A DNA stretch of 64,000 nucleotides from Pseudolabrys taiwanensis (GCF_003367395.1 NZ_CP031417.1:248001-312000); one strand, 5' to 3'; numbered from the stretch's first letter, positions 37,900-46,959 are shown. Made by a program: numbers and translations. The notes: generated by a model from the sequence alone, not told the origin.

Positions 37900-38862
37900 T
37901 CACTGCTGATTACGCTCCATCACGCGGCGCAGAATGCGGCCGGCTGGCGTGATGCCGGGCGGCAGCGGGCGGCGTTCGGCCGTGGGTGCCGCGGCGGCAG
38001 GCGCGCCGGCGCTGGCGGCGGCGGGCATCGAGTCGGCGATGTCGGCGAGCGAGGTCTTGCAGTCAGGCGTCAGGCGCGCGGCGTTGCTTTGCAGACAGCC
38101 GATCGCTTCCGCGCCGCCTGGCTGCACGCCGCGGCAATAGCGTGTGAAGTCGCCCCGGCAGGTGAACTTGACCGCCTTGAGCTGCTGCGGCGTCGGTCCA
38201 GCCGCGGGTGCGGCCGTTACGGCGGGTGTCGTTGCCGCCACCGTCGCGGAAGCTGCGGCTGCTGCGCCACCGATGGCCGCCACCGCCTGCTTGCAGGCCG
38301 GCGCCAACGTGCCTGCGTTGCGCTGCAGGCAGGTGAGGGCGTCCTTGCCGCCGGGTGTGACGCCCGTGCATTTCGCCATGAAGTCGGAGCGGCAGGCCTG
38401 CTTGATCGCATTCTGCTGCGCTGCTGTCGGCGCTGCGGCAACCGGAGCGGCCTTCGGCGCAGCCGCGGCAGCAGCCTTCGGTGGGGCGGCGGGCACAGGC
38501 GCTGACGGGACGGCGACCAGTTGCGGTGTCGCGGCTGGCTGTGGGGCTGATTGCGGGGCAGGAGCGGGCGCCGGAGCGGGAGCGGCCTCGACGGCCTTCG
38601 GCGCAGCCGGCGGCGGCAATGTCGCGCTCACGGCCGAGTTGCAGGCGGCGGACAAGCCATTGACGTTCTTCTGCAGGCATACGAGGGCGTCCTTGCCGCC
38701 CGGCGTCACGCCGGAGCACTTGGCCATGAAGTCCGAGCGGCAGTTGGCCTTGATCGCGCTCTGCTGCTCGGACGTGACCTGTGCCTGTGCGCTCAATGTC
38801 AGCGCCAGCGCCCCGACAACCGTGGCAATCGGTAGCAGCACTTTATGAGCCTGGTTCCGCAT
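37900..38862 (-). CDS. Secreted protein with three cysteine-rich repeats
   Basis: A 320-aa protein with a signal peptide (VLLPIATVVGALALTLSAQAQ). Three copies of an exact spacing motif, C-x7-C-x12-C-x11-C, lie near residues 41-74, 158-191 and 223-256, separated by long Pro/Ala linkers. The units share SDFMAKC...TPGGKDAL...CLQ. This matches the eukaryote-described cysteine-rich (GLG1-type) repeat also found in rhizobial exported proteins. Two disulfides per repeat are likely in the periplasm. Start chosen at 38862 because a GGGGGG site is 7 nt upstream. Function unknown. Confidence 0.8.
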   Translation of the reverse strand: MRNQAHKVLLPIATVVGALALTLSAQAQVTSEQQSAIKANCRSDFMAKCSGVTPGGKDALVCLQKNVNGLSAACNSAVSATLPPPAAPKAVEAAPAPAPAPAPQSAPQPAATPQLVAVPSAPVPAAPPKAAAAAAPKAAPVAAAPTAAQQNAIKQACRSDFMAKCTGVTPGGKDALTCLQRNAGTLAPACKQAVAAIGGAAAAASATVAATTPAVTAAPAAGPTPQQLKAVKFTCRGDFTRYCRGVQPGGAEAIGCLQSNAARLTPDCKTSLADIADSMPAAASAGAPAAAAPTAERRPLPPGITPAGRILRRVMERNQQ

Positions 38863-39058
38863 GATCATTCCCCCCAATCCTGCATGACGAATGGCATCAG
38901 CGCGCGCTTAGCGTGAAAAGCTGTGACGCATCGCGTTGAAGGGCATGCTAGAGCGCCGCGGGATATTGTCAGCCGTAAAAATTTGGGCGCAAATTAATGC
39001 TTAGCAGAGGCACGGATTCGCGCTTTATGGGGTCCGCGGCCTTTAGGAGAACATAGAA

Positions 39059-39295
39059 ATGGCGATGGATGCCCGCGAAATCGAGCGGCTGATCAAGCAG
39101 AGCATGCCGGACGCGCAGGTGACCATCCGCGATCTCGCCGGTGATGGCGATCACTACGCGGCAACGGTAATTTCCTCGGCCTTTAAGGGTAAAACCCGCG
39201 TCCAGCAGCACCAGCTCGTCTACCAGGCGCTGAAGGGCCAGATGGGGGGCGTGCTGCATGCGCTGGCCCTCCAGACCGCCGCGCCGGACGCCTGA
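39059..39295 (+). CDS. BolA family protein
   Basis: A 78-aa protein with the BolA fold: IERLIKQSMPDAQVTIRDLAGDGDHYAATVISSAF and the C-terminal HQLVYQAL, where the conserved His lies. BolA proteins bind [2Fe-2S] clusters jointly with monothiol glutaredoxin and act in iron-sulfur trafficking. The glutaredoxin gene is two genes downstream on the same strand. It ends 2 nt before ridA. Confidence 0.93.
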   Translation: MAMDAREIERLIKQSMPDAQVTIRDLAGDGDHYAATVISSAFKGKTRVQQHQLVYQALKGQMGGVLHALALQTAAPDA

Positions 39296-39297
39296 CC

Positions 39298-39705
39298 ATG
39301 AGCGGCGGACACGGCGTCCGCCTGCTGGCGCCCGAGGGCGCGATCAACCCGACCGGCACCTGGAGCGTTGGCGCCCGCGCTGGGGACTTCGTTTACGTGG
39401 CGGGCATGCGCGGCATCGACCCGGCAAGCAACCGGCTGGTCGAGGGTGCCGAGGCGCGGGTGCGGACCGCCTTCGCCAATATGCGGACGATTGCCGCATC
39501 GGAGGGGGCGGGCCTGGCCGACTGTGTCCGGCTCGTCGTCTATGTCACTGATATGGCTGGCATAAGACCGCTGGTGAACCGGGTCCAGGAAGAGCTGTGG
39601 GCCGGCGGACCTTACCCGCCGCGCACCATCGTGGAGGTCACGAGGCTCAACCAAGACGATATCGTGGAGGTCGAAGGGACCTTCTACGCCCCACAAAATC
39701 GTTGA
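39298..39705 (+). CDS. RidA/YjgF-family protein
   Basis: A 135-aa Rid-family protein with GDFVYVAGMRGIDPASN, FANMRTIAASEGAGLADCVRLVVYV and PPRTIVEVTRL. The conserved Arg that in RidA proper binds the imine (Arg105 type) is in the PPRTIVEV segment. These trimeric enzymes hydrolyse reactive enamines or imines. It is inserted between bolA and grxD, which are usually adjacent in relatives, and is nearly overlapping with bolA. Confidence 0.88.
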   Translation: MSGGHGVRLLAPEGAINPTGTWSVGARAGDFVYVAGMRGIDPASNRLVEGAEARVRTAFANMRTIAASEGAGLADCVRLVVYVTDMAGIRPLVNRVQEELWAGGPYPPRTIVEVTRLNQDDIVEVEGTFYAPQNR

Positions 39706-39818
39706 GCTGCAGTGCTTGGCGGTGTTTGGGGTGGCGGCGGAATCTGCGCTACATATATCGCGAACAGGCGGTGAAACCCCGCGCCGACCGCGCGGCGGCG
39801 CCCAACGGGATTAAAATC

Positions 39819-40151
39819 ATGAGCATCGAGCAATTCATCGATAACGAAGTGAAGAACAACGACGTGGTGCTGTTCATGAAGGGCACGCCGCAGTTCCCGA
39901 TGTGCGGTTTCTCGGGCCAGGTCGTGCAGATCCTCGACCATCTCGGCGTCGCCTATAAGGGCCTCAACGTGCTTGAGTCCGACGATCTGCGGAACGGCAT
40001 CAAGGCCTACTCGAACTGGCCGACCATTCCGCAGCTCTACGTGAAGGGCGAGTTCGTCGGCGGCTGCGACATCGTGCGCGAGATGTTCCAAGCCGGAGAA
40101 TTGCAGGACGTGTTCAAGGACAAGGGCGTCGCGGTCCGTCAGGTCGCCTGA
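39819..40151 (+). CDS. grxD: Monothiol glutaredoxin (Grx4/GrxD type)
   Basis: A 110-aa protein with the active-site MKGTPQFPMCGFS (monothiol CGFS) and WPTIPQLYVKGEFVGGCDI, which binds glutathione. It coordinates a shared [2Fe-2S] cluster with BolA and delivers it to apo-proteins. The ATG at 39819 is the family start; a longer open frame upstream lies across the end of ridA and is not coding. A strong terminator follows the gene. Confidence 0.95.
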   Translation: MSIEQFIDNEVKNNDVVLFMKGTPQFPMCGFSGQVVQILDHLGVAYKGLNVLESDDLRNGIKAYSNWPTIPQLYVKGEFVGGCDIVREMFQAGELQDVFKDKGVAVRQVA

Positions 40152-40178
40152 GCGTCCCCGCCGCCACAATAAGTTGAA

Positions 40179-40211
40179 AACGCCGTCGCGGAACGTCCGC
40201 GACGGCGTTTG
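40179..40211 (+). terminator. Strong intrinsic terminator after grxD
   Basis: A 15-bp perfect stem, AAACGCCGTCGCGGA (40179-40193) with TCCGCGACGGCGTTT (40197-40211), a 3-nt loop and then GTTTTCTTTT. It ends the bolA-ridA-grxD transcript before the convergent LysR gene. Confidence 0.92.
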
Positions 40212-40223
40212 TTTTCTTTTGCG

Positions 40224-41084
40224 TCACCGAATCAACCGCTCCGGTGCTTCGAACCACTGCGTCAAAGCTTGTGTGACGGCGCGGATCGGCGCTGACATGT
40301 TCATGTCAGTATGCGTGACAAGCCAGAGATCGCGCGTCAGTGTCTCGGTACCCTTCACCGCGACCAGGGCTTTGTCGTTTGCCGCCATGAAGTCCGGCAG
40401 AAGGGTGAGGCCGGCACCGGCGCGCGCGAGCGCCTGATGAATTTCCAGCATCGGCGAGGCAAAGCCCGATGGCTTGCTGCCGCCCGATCGATCGACTAGT
40501 CGCTGCAGAGGCGACTGCTGCATGGCGCCAATATAACCGATATAACGCCGCTCCTTGCGCTTGGCGGCCTTGAGATAATTAGGCGCCGCGTAAAATCTGA
40601 ACACCATCTCGGCGATTTTCCTGATCGTGAGGTCGCCCGCGGTCGGACGGCTCAGCCGCAAGGCGATGTCCGCCTCGCGCCGGTCAAGCGAGGCCTCGCG
40701 CAATTCGCCGTGCAGGTGAATTGCGAGGCTTGGATGCTTGTCGCGTAGCGCGACCAATGGCGGTGCGAGTAGCGCCGCGGCAAGCGCCGGTGGTGCGCTG
40801 ATCGTGACCGTGCCGCTCAGCGTCGCGCGGGCTCCCGATGCAGTGCGTCGCGCAGCTTGAGTTTCCTGCTCCATGCGCGCAGCGATCGCGGCAATGCGCT
40901 CGCCGTCGGGGGTCAATGTGAGCCGCCGTGCGCGGCGATCGACCAGTTTGAGGTCGAGTTCGGCTTCAAGCGCGGCGATGCGTCGGGCGACCGTTGCATG
41001 TTCGACGCCGAGCATGCGGGCCGCGGCAGACAGACTGCCACCGGCGGCAAGCGCGGCGAAATAGCGAAGATTGTCCCAGTCCAT
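40224..41084 (-). CDS. LysR-family transcriptional regulator
   Basis: A 286-aa protein with an N-terminal winged helix-turn-helix (LRYFAALAAGGSLSAAARML, then HATVARRIAALEAELDLKLV) and a C-terminal periplasmic-binding-like effector domain. It is divergent from a quinone-oxidoreductase gene 105 nt away; that gap is AT-rich (41102-41145), as expected for shared LysR operators. It most likely controls the oxidoreductase gene. The effector is unknown. Confidence 0.88.
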   Translation of the reverse strand: MDWDNLRYFAALAAGGSLSAAARMLGVEHATVARRIAALEAELDLKLVDRRARRLTLTPDGERIAAIAARMEQETQAARRTASGARATLSGTVTISAPPALAAALLAPPLVALRDKHPSLAIHLHGELREASLDRREADIALRLSRPTAGDLTIRKIAEMVFRFYAAPNYLKAAKRKERRYIGYIGAMQQSPLQRLVDRSGGSKPSGFASPMLEIHQALARAGAGLTLLPDFMAANDKALVAVKGTETLTRDLWLVTHTDMNMSAPIRAVTQALTQWFEAPERLIR

Positions 41085-41189
41085 TGTCGCGCAGACCGTC
41101 TGTTAAAATATTCACATACGATGCTAAATAATAAGCAATTTCCGACCACCTTGCCACCTGCCATTTTGGACTGACAACGGAGAGTTCTT

Positions 41190-42161
41190 ATGGGCAAGGC
41201 AGTGCAAATGATTGGCCCGGGCGGCGTCGACAGGCTCGCCCTCGTCGATGCTCCTGAACAGATGCCGGGGCAGGGGCTGGTGCGTATTCGGCACGAAGCG
41301 ATCGGGGCCAATTTCATCGATATCTATCACCGGACGGGACTTTATCCTCTGCCTTATCCCGCCGTGCTCGGCATCGAAGGCGCCGGCGTTGTCGAAGCTG
41401 TTGGAGATGACGTGACGGAATGGCGCGTCGGCGATCGGGCTGCTTATGCAGGTGCGCCGGTCGGTGCTTACGCAACGACGCGGTTGCTGCCGGTAGCGCG
41501 GTTGGTTCGCCTGCCGGACGACGTTGCTGCGCGCACAGCAGCGGCGACGATATTCAAAGGCCTGACGGCGCATATGTTGCTTACCGAAACCTATTGCGTC
41601 AGCGCGGGCGATATATTGCTTGTGCACGCCGCGGCGGGTGGGCTCGGCGGCCTGCTGGTTCGGTGGGCTAAGCATATCGGCGCGACGGTGATTGGCACGG
41701 CGGGTTCACCCGCCAAGGCGGCAGTGGCGCGGGCTCATGGCGCCGATCACGTCATTGTCGGTCGCGATGCCGATATCGTCGCGGAGGTCGGCAAGTTGAC
41801 TCAGGGGCGGGGCGTCGATTTTGCGATCGACGGCATTGGCGGCGACATGCTGCGCCAGACATTGGCTTGCGTGCGCCGCTTTGGCACTGTGGCGAGTACC
41901 GGGCAGGCGGCTGGGCCTATTCCGCCGCTCGATCTTGAAGAGCTTGGCCCGGTGCGGTCGCTGTCGCTCGCCCGCCCGAGCATCATGGGCTACACGGCGG
42001 ACATGGACCGCTATCATCGCGCCGCGCAAGCGCTCATGGCCGTTATGCGCGCTGGCATCGTTGCCGACATCGGCGGCGAATATCCGCTCGCTCAGGCTGA
42101 TCGCGCGCAGGCCGATCTTGAAACGGGCCGGACGACCGGGAGCCTCATCCTTTTGCCGTAG
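41190..42161 (+). CDS. Zinc-independent quinone oxidoreductase (QOR, medium-chain dehydrogenase)
   Basis: A 323-aa MDR protein with GANFIDIYHRTGLYPLPYP, the QOR signature around residues 45-75, and an NADPH-binding HAAAGGLGGLLVRWAK loop with AxxGGxG. It has no zinc-ligand set, as is usual for QOR. It reduces quinones or enones with NADPH in the cytoplasm. Third-position GC is somewhat lower than in neighbours. It probably forms a regulator-target pair with the divergent LysR gene. Confidence 0.9.
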   Translation: MGKAVQMIGPGGVDRLALVDAPEQMPGQGLVRIRHEAIGANFIDIYHRTGLYPLPYPAVLGIEGAGVVEAVGDDVTEWRVGDRAAYAGAPVGAYATTRLLPVARLVRLPDDVAARTAAATIFKGLTAHMLLTETYCVSAGDILLVHAAAGGLGGLLVRWAKHIGATVIGTAGSPAKAAVARAHGADHVIVGRDADIVAEVGKLTQGRGVDFAIDGIGGDMLRQTLACVRRFGTVASTGQAAGPIPPLDLEELGPVRSLSLARPSIMGYTADMDRYHRAAQALMAVMRAGIVADIGGEYPLAQADRAQADLETGRTTGSLILLP

Positions 42162-42224
42162 CATCGAAGGTGCAGCAGAGAGGCAGCCACCGAGGACAGC
42201 CTCTCTGATGCTGTTGCTTGCGAA

Positions 42225-43100
42225 TTAGTTCGCCTTCACTGCGATGCCATTTAGCGCCGTCATCGCGTCATCCGGCAATACGAGGTCGGCCGCCGCGAGA
42301 TTCTCGCGCAGATGCGCGACCGACGACGTGCCGGGGATGAGCAGGATGTTCGGCGAGCGGCGCAGCAGCCAGGCGAGCGCGACCTGCATCGGCGTCGCGT
42401 TCAGGCGCTTGGCGACATCCGACAAGATCGATGACTGCAGCGGCGAGAAGCCGCCGAGCGGGAAGAACGGCACATAAGGGATGCCGTCGCGGGCGAGATC
42501 GTCGATCAATTTGTCGTCGCCGCGATGCGCGACGTTGTACTGGTTCTGCACGCAAACGATCTCGCAGATCTTGCGGCCTTCGGCGATCTGGGTCGGCGTG
42601 ACGTTGCTGAGACCGATGTGACGGATCAGCCCCTTGCGTTGCAAATCGGCGAGCACGGTGAGCTGCGGCTCGATCGAACCTTCGGCGGGCCCATGCACAT
42701 CGAGCATGCTGCGGAAGTTGACGACCTCGATGGCGTCGATGCCGAGGTTGCGCAGGTTGTCGTGCACGGCTTGCGTCAGTTCTTCCGGCGACATCGCCGG
42801 TATCCAGGACGCGTCGGCGCCGCGACGGGCCGAGATCTTGGTGACGATGACGAGATCGTCCGCATAGGGGTGCAGCGCCTCACGGATGATCTGGTTGGTG
42901 ACGTGCGGCCCGTAGAAGTCGCTGGTGTCGATGTGGTTGACGCCGGCGGCAACGGCCTCGCGCAACACCGCGCGAGCGGCGGTCGGGTCCTTCGGCGGCC
43001 CGAACACGCCCGGGCCGGCGAGTTGCATCGCGCCGTAGCCGAGCCGCCGCACGGTGTGACCGGCGAGCTTGTAGGTGCCAGCTTTGTCGATGGTGGTCAT
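42225..43100 (-). CDS. Aldo/keto reductase family protein with substituted catalytic His
   Basis: A 291-aa TIM barrel of the AKR superfamily. The catalytic residues Asp58 and Tyr63 (NHIDTSDFYG) and Lys88 (VTKIS) are present, but the fourth position, normally His, is Asn128 (EVVNFRS). Some bacterial AKR subfamilies share this change. It would reduce aldehydes or ketones with NADPH. The ATG at 43100 has GGGAGA 7 nt upstream. It is divergent from a LysR gene 96 nt away and probably under its control. Confidence 0.88.
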   Translation of the reverse strand: MTTIDKAGTYKLAGHTVRRLGYGAMQLAGPGVFGPPKDPTAARAVLREAVAAGVNHIDTSDFYGPHVTNQIIREALHPYADDLVIVTKISARRGADASWIPAMSPEELTQAVHDNLRNLGIDAIEVVNFRSMLDVHGPAEGSIEPQLTVLADLQRKGLIRHIGLSNVTPTQIAEGRKICEIVCVQNQYNVAHRGDDKLIDDLARDGIPYVPFFPLGGFSPLQSSILSDVAKRLNATPMQVALAWLLRRSPNILLIPGTSSVAHLRENLAAADLVLPDDAMTALNGIAVKAN

Positions 43101-43196
43101 GGGTCTATCTCCCTTTGAAGAGAGACCGGACATAGTGTGTTGCCCGCTTTACGATAATCCGGCACAATCGGCACAGGTCGTGCGGAATTTAGGACA

Positions 43197-44108
43197 ATGC
43201 AGGCGGACCTGGCCGATCTCAATGCTTTCGTGGCCGTGGCGCGGGCCGGCGGCTTTCGTGACGCGGCGCGCGTCAGCGGCGTCAGCGCCTCCGGCCTGAG
43301 CGAGGCGGTGCGGCGGCTCGAGGCGCAGCTGGGCGTCCGGCTCTTGAACCGGACGACCCGCAGCGTCGTGCCAACCGAGGCGGGACGGAGCCTGCTGGAT
43401 CGCCTAGGGCCCGCCCTGAGCGAGGTGGAGGCCGCGCTCGATGTCGTGAACACCTTCCGCGGCCGGCCGGCGGGCACGCTCAAGCTCAACGTGCCGGTGA
43501 GTGCGGCGCGTCTGGTGCTGCCAAGCATCGTGCCGGCGTTTCTTGCCGCCTATCCCGACATCCGTCTCGAGGTGATTGCGGAAGAAAGCTTCATCGACGT
43601 GCTGGCGGCCGGCTGCGACGCCGGCATCCGCTACGACGAGCGGCTGGAGCAGGACATGATCGCCGTGCCGATCGGGCCACGCGTTCAGCGTTTCGCCCTG
43701 GCCGGGGCGCCAGCCTATTTCAACCGCCGCGGCCGGCCCGCACACCCGCGCGACCTGCTCGGCCATGCATGCTTGCTCGGCCGTTTCGCCGGTAAAGCGC
43801 CGCCGCCGTGGGAGTTTGAGCGCAACGGTGAGACGGTGCGGATTGCGCCCGATGGCCCGTTCATGGTCACGCTTGGCGGGGCGACCGATCTCGCCGTCGA
43901 CGTGGCGCTCGCGGGCACCGGCATCATTTATATGTTCGAGGATTGGCTGCGACCGCATTTCGAGAGCGGCGCACTCGAGCCGGCGCTGGAAGAGTGGTGG
44001 GAAAGCTTCTCCGGCCCGTTCCTCTATTATCCCGGCCGGCGTCTCGTGCCGGCGCCGCTGCGCGCCTTCATCGATTTCATCAAGACGACGGCTGCGACGG
44101 CGAGGTGA
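43197..44108 (+). CDS. LysR-family transcriptional regulator
   Basis: A 303-aa regulator. The helix-turn-helix lies at about residues 5-60 (LNAFVAVARAGGFRDAARVS, LSEAVRRLEAQLGVRLLNRT), followed by the effector-binding domain with GCDAGIRYDERLEQDMIAVP, as in the subgroup controlling neighbouring oxidoreductases. It is divergent from the aldo/keto reductase, its probable target. A shared bidirectional terminator separates it from rpsD. Confidence 0.9.
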   Translation: MQADLADLNAFVAVARAGGFRDAARVSGVSASGLSEAVRRLEAQLGVRLLNRTTRSVVPTEAGRSLLDRLGPALSEVEAALDVVNTFRGRPAGTLKLNVPVSAARLVLPSIVPAFLAAYPDIRLEVIAEESFIDVLAAGCDAGIRYDERLEQDMIAVPIGPRVQRFALAGAPAYFNRRGRPAHPRDLLGHACLLGRFAGKAPPPWEFERNGETVRIAPDGPFMVTLGGATDLAVDVALAGTGIIYMFEDWLRPHFESGALEPALEEWWESFSGPFLYYPGRRLVPAPLRAFIDFIKTTAATAR

Positions 44109-44114
44109 AAAGCA

Positions 44115-44139
44115 AAAACCCCGCCTTTTGGGCGGGGTT
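44115..44139 (-). terminator. Bidirectional terminator between rpsD and the LysR gene
   Basis: AAACCCCGCC (44115-44124) pairs with GGCGGGGTTT (44130-44139). On the minus strand TTTTTGCTTTTC follows, a good tail for rpsD; on the plus strand the T-run is only three. It lies 33 nt beyond the rpsD stop. Confidence 0.88.
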
Positions 44140-44171
44140 TCCCTGTCTCGCAGCGCTGCGATGACGTTCGA

Positions 44172-44789
44172 TCAGCGCGAATAGTATTCGACCACCAGAT
44201 GCGGCTCCATCTGGACCGCGTAGGGCACGTCCGTGATCGTCGGCACACGCGCCAGCTTGGCGGTGAGCGTGCCGCCGTCGACTTCGATGTAGTCCGGCAC
44301 GTCGCGCTCGGGCAAAGCCTGCGACTCGATGACGATGGCGAGCTGCTTCGACTTTTCCTTGACCTCGATGACGTCGCCGATCTTCACCCGGTAGCTCGGG
44401 ATGTTGACGCGGCGGCCGTTCACCTTGACGTGGCCGTGGTTGACGAACTGCCGCGCGGCGAACACGGTCGGCACGAACTTCGAGCGGTACACGACCGCGT
44501 CGAGGCGGCGCTCGAGGAGGCCGATCATGTTGGCGCCCGAGTCACCCTTCATGCGGATGGCTTCGTCGTAGATGGCGCGGAACTGCTTCTCGGAGATGTT
44601 GCCGTAGTAGAAGCGGAGCTTCTGCTTGGCGCGCAGCTGCACGCCGTAGTCCGAGAGCTTGCCCTTGCGGCGCTGGCCGTGCTGGCCGGGGCCGTACTCA
44701 CGGCGGTTTACCGGGCTCTTCGGACGACCCCAGATGTTCTCGCCCATCCGGCGGTCGATTTTGTACTTGGATTCTGCGCGCTTGGTCAT
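44172..44789 (-). CDS. rpsD: 30S ribosomal protein S4
   Basis: A 205-aa S4 with the N-terminal basic domain ([20 protein letters not shown]) and the S4 RNA-binding domain ([36 protein letters not shown]). It binds 16S rRNA early in small-subunit assembly. It stands alone here, outside a ribosomal operon, as is usual in alphaproteobacteria. A stable hairpin (CGCGGGCC/GGCCCGCG, 44914-44934) lies about 125 nt upstream and might be part of its leader. Confidence 0.98.
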   Translation of the reverse strand: MTKRAESKYKIDRRMGENIWGRPKSPVNRREYGPGQHGQRRKGKLSDYGVQLRAKQKLRFYYGNISEKQFRAIYDEAIRMKGDSGANMIGLLERRLDAVVYRSKFVPTVFAARQFVNHGHVKVNGRRVNIPSYRVKIGDVIEVKEKSKQLAIVIESQALPERDVPDYIEVDGGTLTAKLARVPTITDVPYAVQMEPHLVVEYYSR

Positions 44790-45030
44790 CGCGTCCTCGC
44801 GTTTGTTAGAGCGTATTGGGTGAGGAACCGCGCCCTCCTTTGCCCCGGGTCACCCCGGTGCCGACAGGAAAAGCCTCGTAAGCGCAAGGCCTTACCACGG
44901 GTCGCGAAACGCCGCGCGGGCCCTTAAGGCCCGCGTGACGAGGGGCTATCTAGGGAAAAGCGCCCGCAGAGTCAAATACTTCCCACCGTCCATGTACGGT
45001 ATGTCGCTCGGAGCGCGAGGCAAGGCAACA

Positions 45031-45648
45031 ATGTTCGACATTTCCCACCAGGCGATCGCCACCTTCCTGCAGGTCATCATGATCGACCTGGTGCTGGCCG
45101 GCGACAATGCGGTGGTCATCGGCCTCGCCGCGGCCGGGCTGCCGCGCGAGAAAAGGCCGCGCGCCATCCTGATCGGCATTGCGGCGGCGACGGTGCTGCG
45201 CATCGCCTTCGCCGGCATCGCGCTGCGCCTCCTGGAAATCGTCGGCCTGGTCTTTGCCGGCGGCATCCTGCTGCTGTGGGTGTGCTGGAAGATGTGGCGC
45301 GAGCTGCGCGGCCCGGGCAAGGACGACTGCGAGGCGGCGCTCACGAACGGTGACGCTAATGTGCCGAAGAAGACGCTGGCGCAGGCGGCCTGGCAGATCG
45401 TCGTCGCCGATCTGTCGATGTCGCTCGACAACGTGCTGGCGGTGGCGGGCGCCGCGCGCGAGCATCCGCTGGCCTTGTTCTTCGGTCTTGGCCTGTCGAT
45501 CCTCTTGATGGGCATCGCCGCGAGCTTCATCGCGCGGCTGCTCAACCGTCATCGCTGGATCGCTTATATCGGCCTCGCCATTATCTTCTATGTCGCGCTC
45601 GACATGATCTGGCGCGGCTTCTGGGAAATCGAGGCGCAGGCGTTCTAA
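45031..45648 (+). CDS. TerC/YjbE-family integral membrane protein
   Basis: A 205-aa membrane protein with about six or seven hydrophobic segments. Conserved acidic motifs lie in MIDLVLAGDNAVVIGLA and VADLSMSLDNVLAVAGA, which are metal-linked in TerC proteins; the family includes manganese exporters. ATG at 45031 with AAGG nearby; in-frame starts at 44935 and 45001 give residues without family match. Its TAA overlaps the convergent murI stop by a few bases. Confidence 0.85.
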   Translation: MFDISHQAIATFLQVIMIDLVLAGDNAVVIGLAAAGLPREKRPRAILIGIAAATVLRIAFAGIALRLLEIVGLVFAGGILLLWVCWKMWRELRGPGKDDCEAALTNGDANVPKKTLAQAAWQIVVADLSMSLDNVLAVAGAAREHPLALFFGLGLSILLMGIAASFIARLLNRHRWIAYIGLAIIFYVALDMIWRGFWEIEAQAF

Positions 45649-46460
45649 AAACCGAGCTTGGCGAGGCCGGCCATGAACGGCGGTGTCTTGCCTGAGGTGA
45701 GCACGATGCGCGCGGGCGGTGCCGGTTCGCTCGCCGCCGGGCGGTCGCGCAACAGGTCAGAGACGCGGCGCGCGATCGCCGGCGCCGGATCGAGCCATTC
45801 GACCGGCCACGGGGCCACGGCGCGGAAGCGCCGCGTGAGCAACGGATAGTGCGTGCAGGCGAGCACCACCGTATCGGTGCGCCGCTCCTCCTTGTCGACA
45901 AAGCAGGGCGCGATCTCGGCGGCAATGTCGTCGTCGCTCACCGGTGCGCCGGCAAGCTCCGCTTCGGCAAATCCGGCGAGCTTGCCCGAGCCGACCAGCA
46001 CGACATCGCAACCATTGGCGAACTCGCGGATGAGCGCGCGCGTGTATTCGCGGTTCACCGTCGCCTGCGTGCCGAGCACAGCGACACGCTTGGTCTTCGA
46101 CTGCGCGCAGGCCGGCTTGATCGCGGGCACCGTGCCGACGAAGGGCACTTTGAAGCGCGCGCGCAAAGCGGGGAGCGCGATGGTCGAGGCGGTGTTGCAA
46201 GCGATGACGACGAGATCGGGCGCGTAGTCGTCGATCGCCTTGCCGATCACATCGACGATGCGCGCGACGAGCACATCCTCCGACTGGGCGCCGTAGGGAA
46301 AGAAGGCATCGTCGGCGATGTAGACATAGCGCGCATCGGCGCGGGCGGCCTTCACCGCGCGGAAGACGGTGAAGCCGCCGACACCGGAATCGAACACCAG
46401 GATTGTGAGCGGGCGGGCGGCTGTCATCGACGGCGTCAGCGGATCGGGAGGCGGCAGCAT
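45645..46460 (-). CDS. murI: Glutamate racemase
   Basis: A 271-aa racemase (or 260 aa from the second ATG at 46427). The two catalytic cysteines are in VVIACNTAST and VVLACTHYPLL, and the substrate loop FDSGVGGFTV is near the N-terminus. It makes D-glutamate for peptidoglycan without cofactor. The start is uncertain: the longer form has AGG 3 nt before its ATG, while the shorter begins closer to the family N-terminus. Confidence 0.95.
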   Translation of the reverse strand: MLPPPDPLTPSMTAARPLTILVFDSGVGGFTVFRAVKAARADARYVYIADDAFFPYGAQSEDVLVARIVDVIGKAIDDYAPDLVVIACNTASTIALPALRARFKVPFVGTVPAIKPACAQSKTKRVAVLGTQATVNREYTRALIREFANGCDVVLVGSGKLAGFAEAELAGAPVSDDDIAAEIAPCFVDKEERRTDTVVLACTHYPLLTRRFRAVAPWPVEWLDPAPAIARRVSDLLRDRPAASEPAPPARIVLTSGKTPPFMAGLAKLGF

Positions 46461-46566
46461 GACCTGACTGTTGCGGCGGAACGGTGACGAAGAGTCGCAG
46501 CCGGAACGGGCGGCCGCAGCCGTTCTCTCCAGGAGTGGGGCGCAATCATGAATATGGGATTAGCAC

Positions 46567-46959
46567 ATGCAGCTTAAACATTTCTCGCTCGCCGCCGGAC
46601 TTTTCCTGGCCTCCGCCGGGGCCGCTGCAGCGGCGCCTGCTGTGGTCACCGGTGATCTCAACCTGCGCGCGGGACCGGGCACCAACTACGCCGTGGTCAA
46701 CACGATGCCGGCGGGTGCGAGCGTGAACGTGCTCGGCTGCCGCGGCTCGTGGTGCCGGGTGGCGTGGGGCGGTACCCGCGGCTTTGCCAGCCGCAGCTAT
46801 CTCGACGGCATGAGCCCGGTCTACGCGGCAGAGCCGCCGCCGGTGATCGTCGCGCCGCCGCCGATGGTCGGCTTTGGTGTCGGTTGGGGCGGTGGCTGGC
46901 ACCGCGGCTGGCATGGCGGACATCACCACCGTCACCATGGATGGCATCACCGGCGCTAG
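46567..46959 (+). CDS. Secreted bacterial SH3-domain protein with His/Gly-rich tail
   Basis: A 130-aa protein with a signal peptide (LAAGLFLASAGAAAA), one SH3b domain (about 27-80: VTGDLNLRAGPGTNYAVV, GCRGSWCRVAWGGTRGFASRSYL) with two Cys that may pair, then a Pro-rich linker and a His/Gly/Trp-rich tail (HHHRHHGWHHRR). SH3b domains bind cell-wall peptides; the histidine-rich tail could bind metal. Such small envelope proteins are common in Hyphomicrobiales. Confidence 0.85.
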   Translation: MQLKHFSLAAGLFLASAGAAAAAPAVVTGDLNLRAGPGTNYAVVNTMPAGASVNVLGCRGSWCRVAWGGTRGFASRSYLDGMSPVYAAEPPPVIVAPPPMVGFGVGWGGGWHRGWHGGHHHRHHGWHHRR

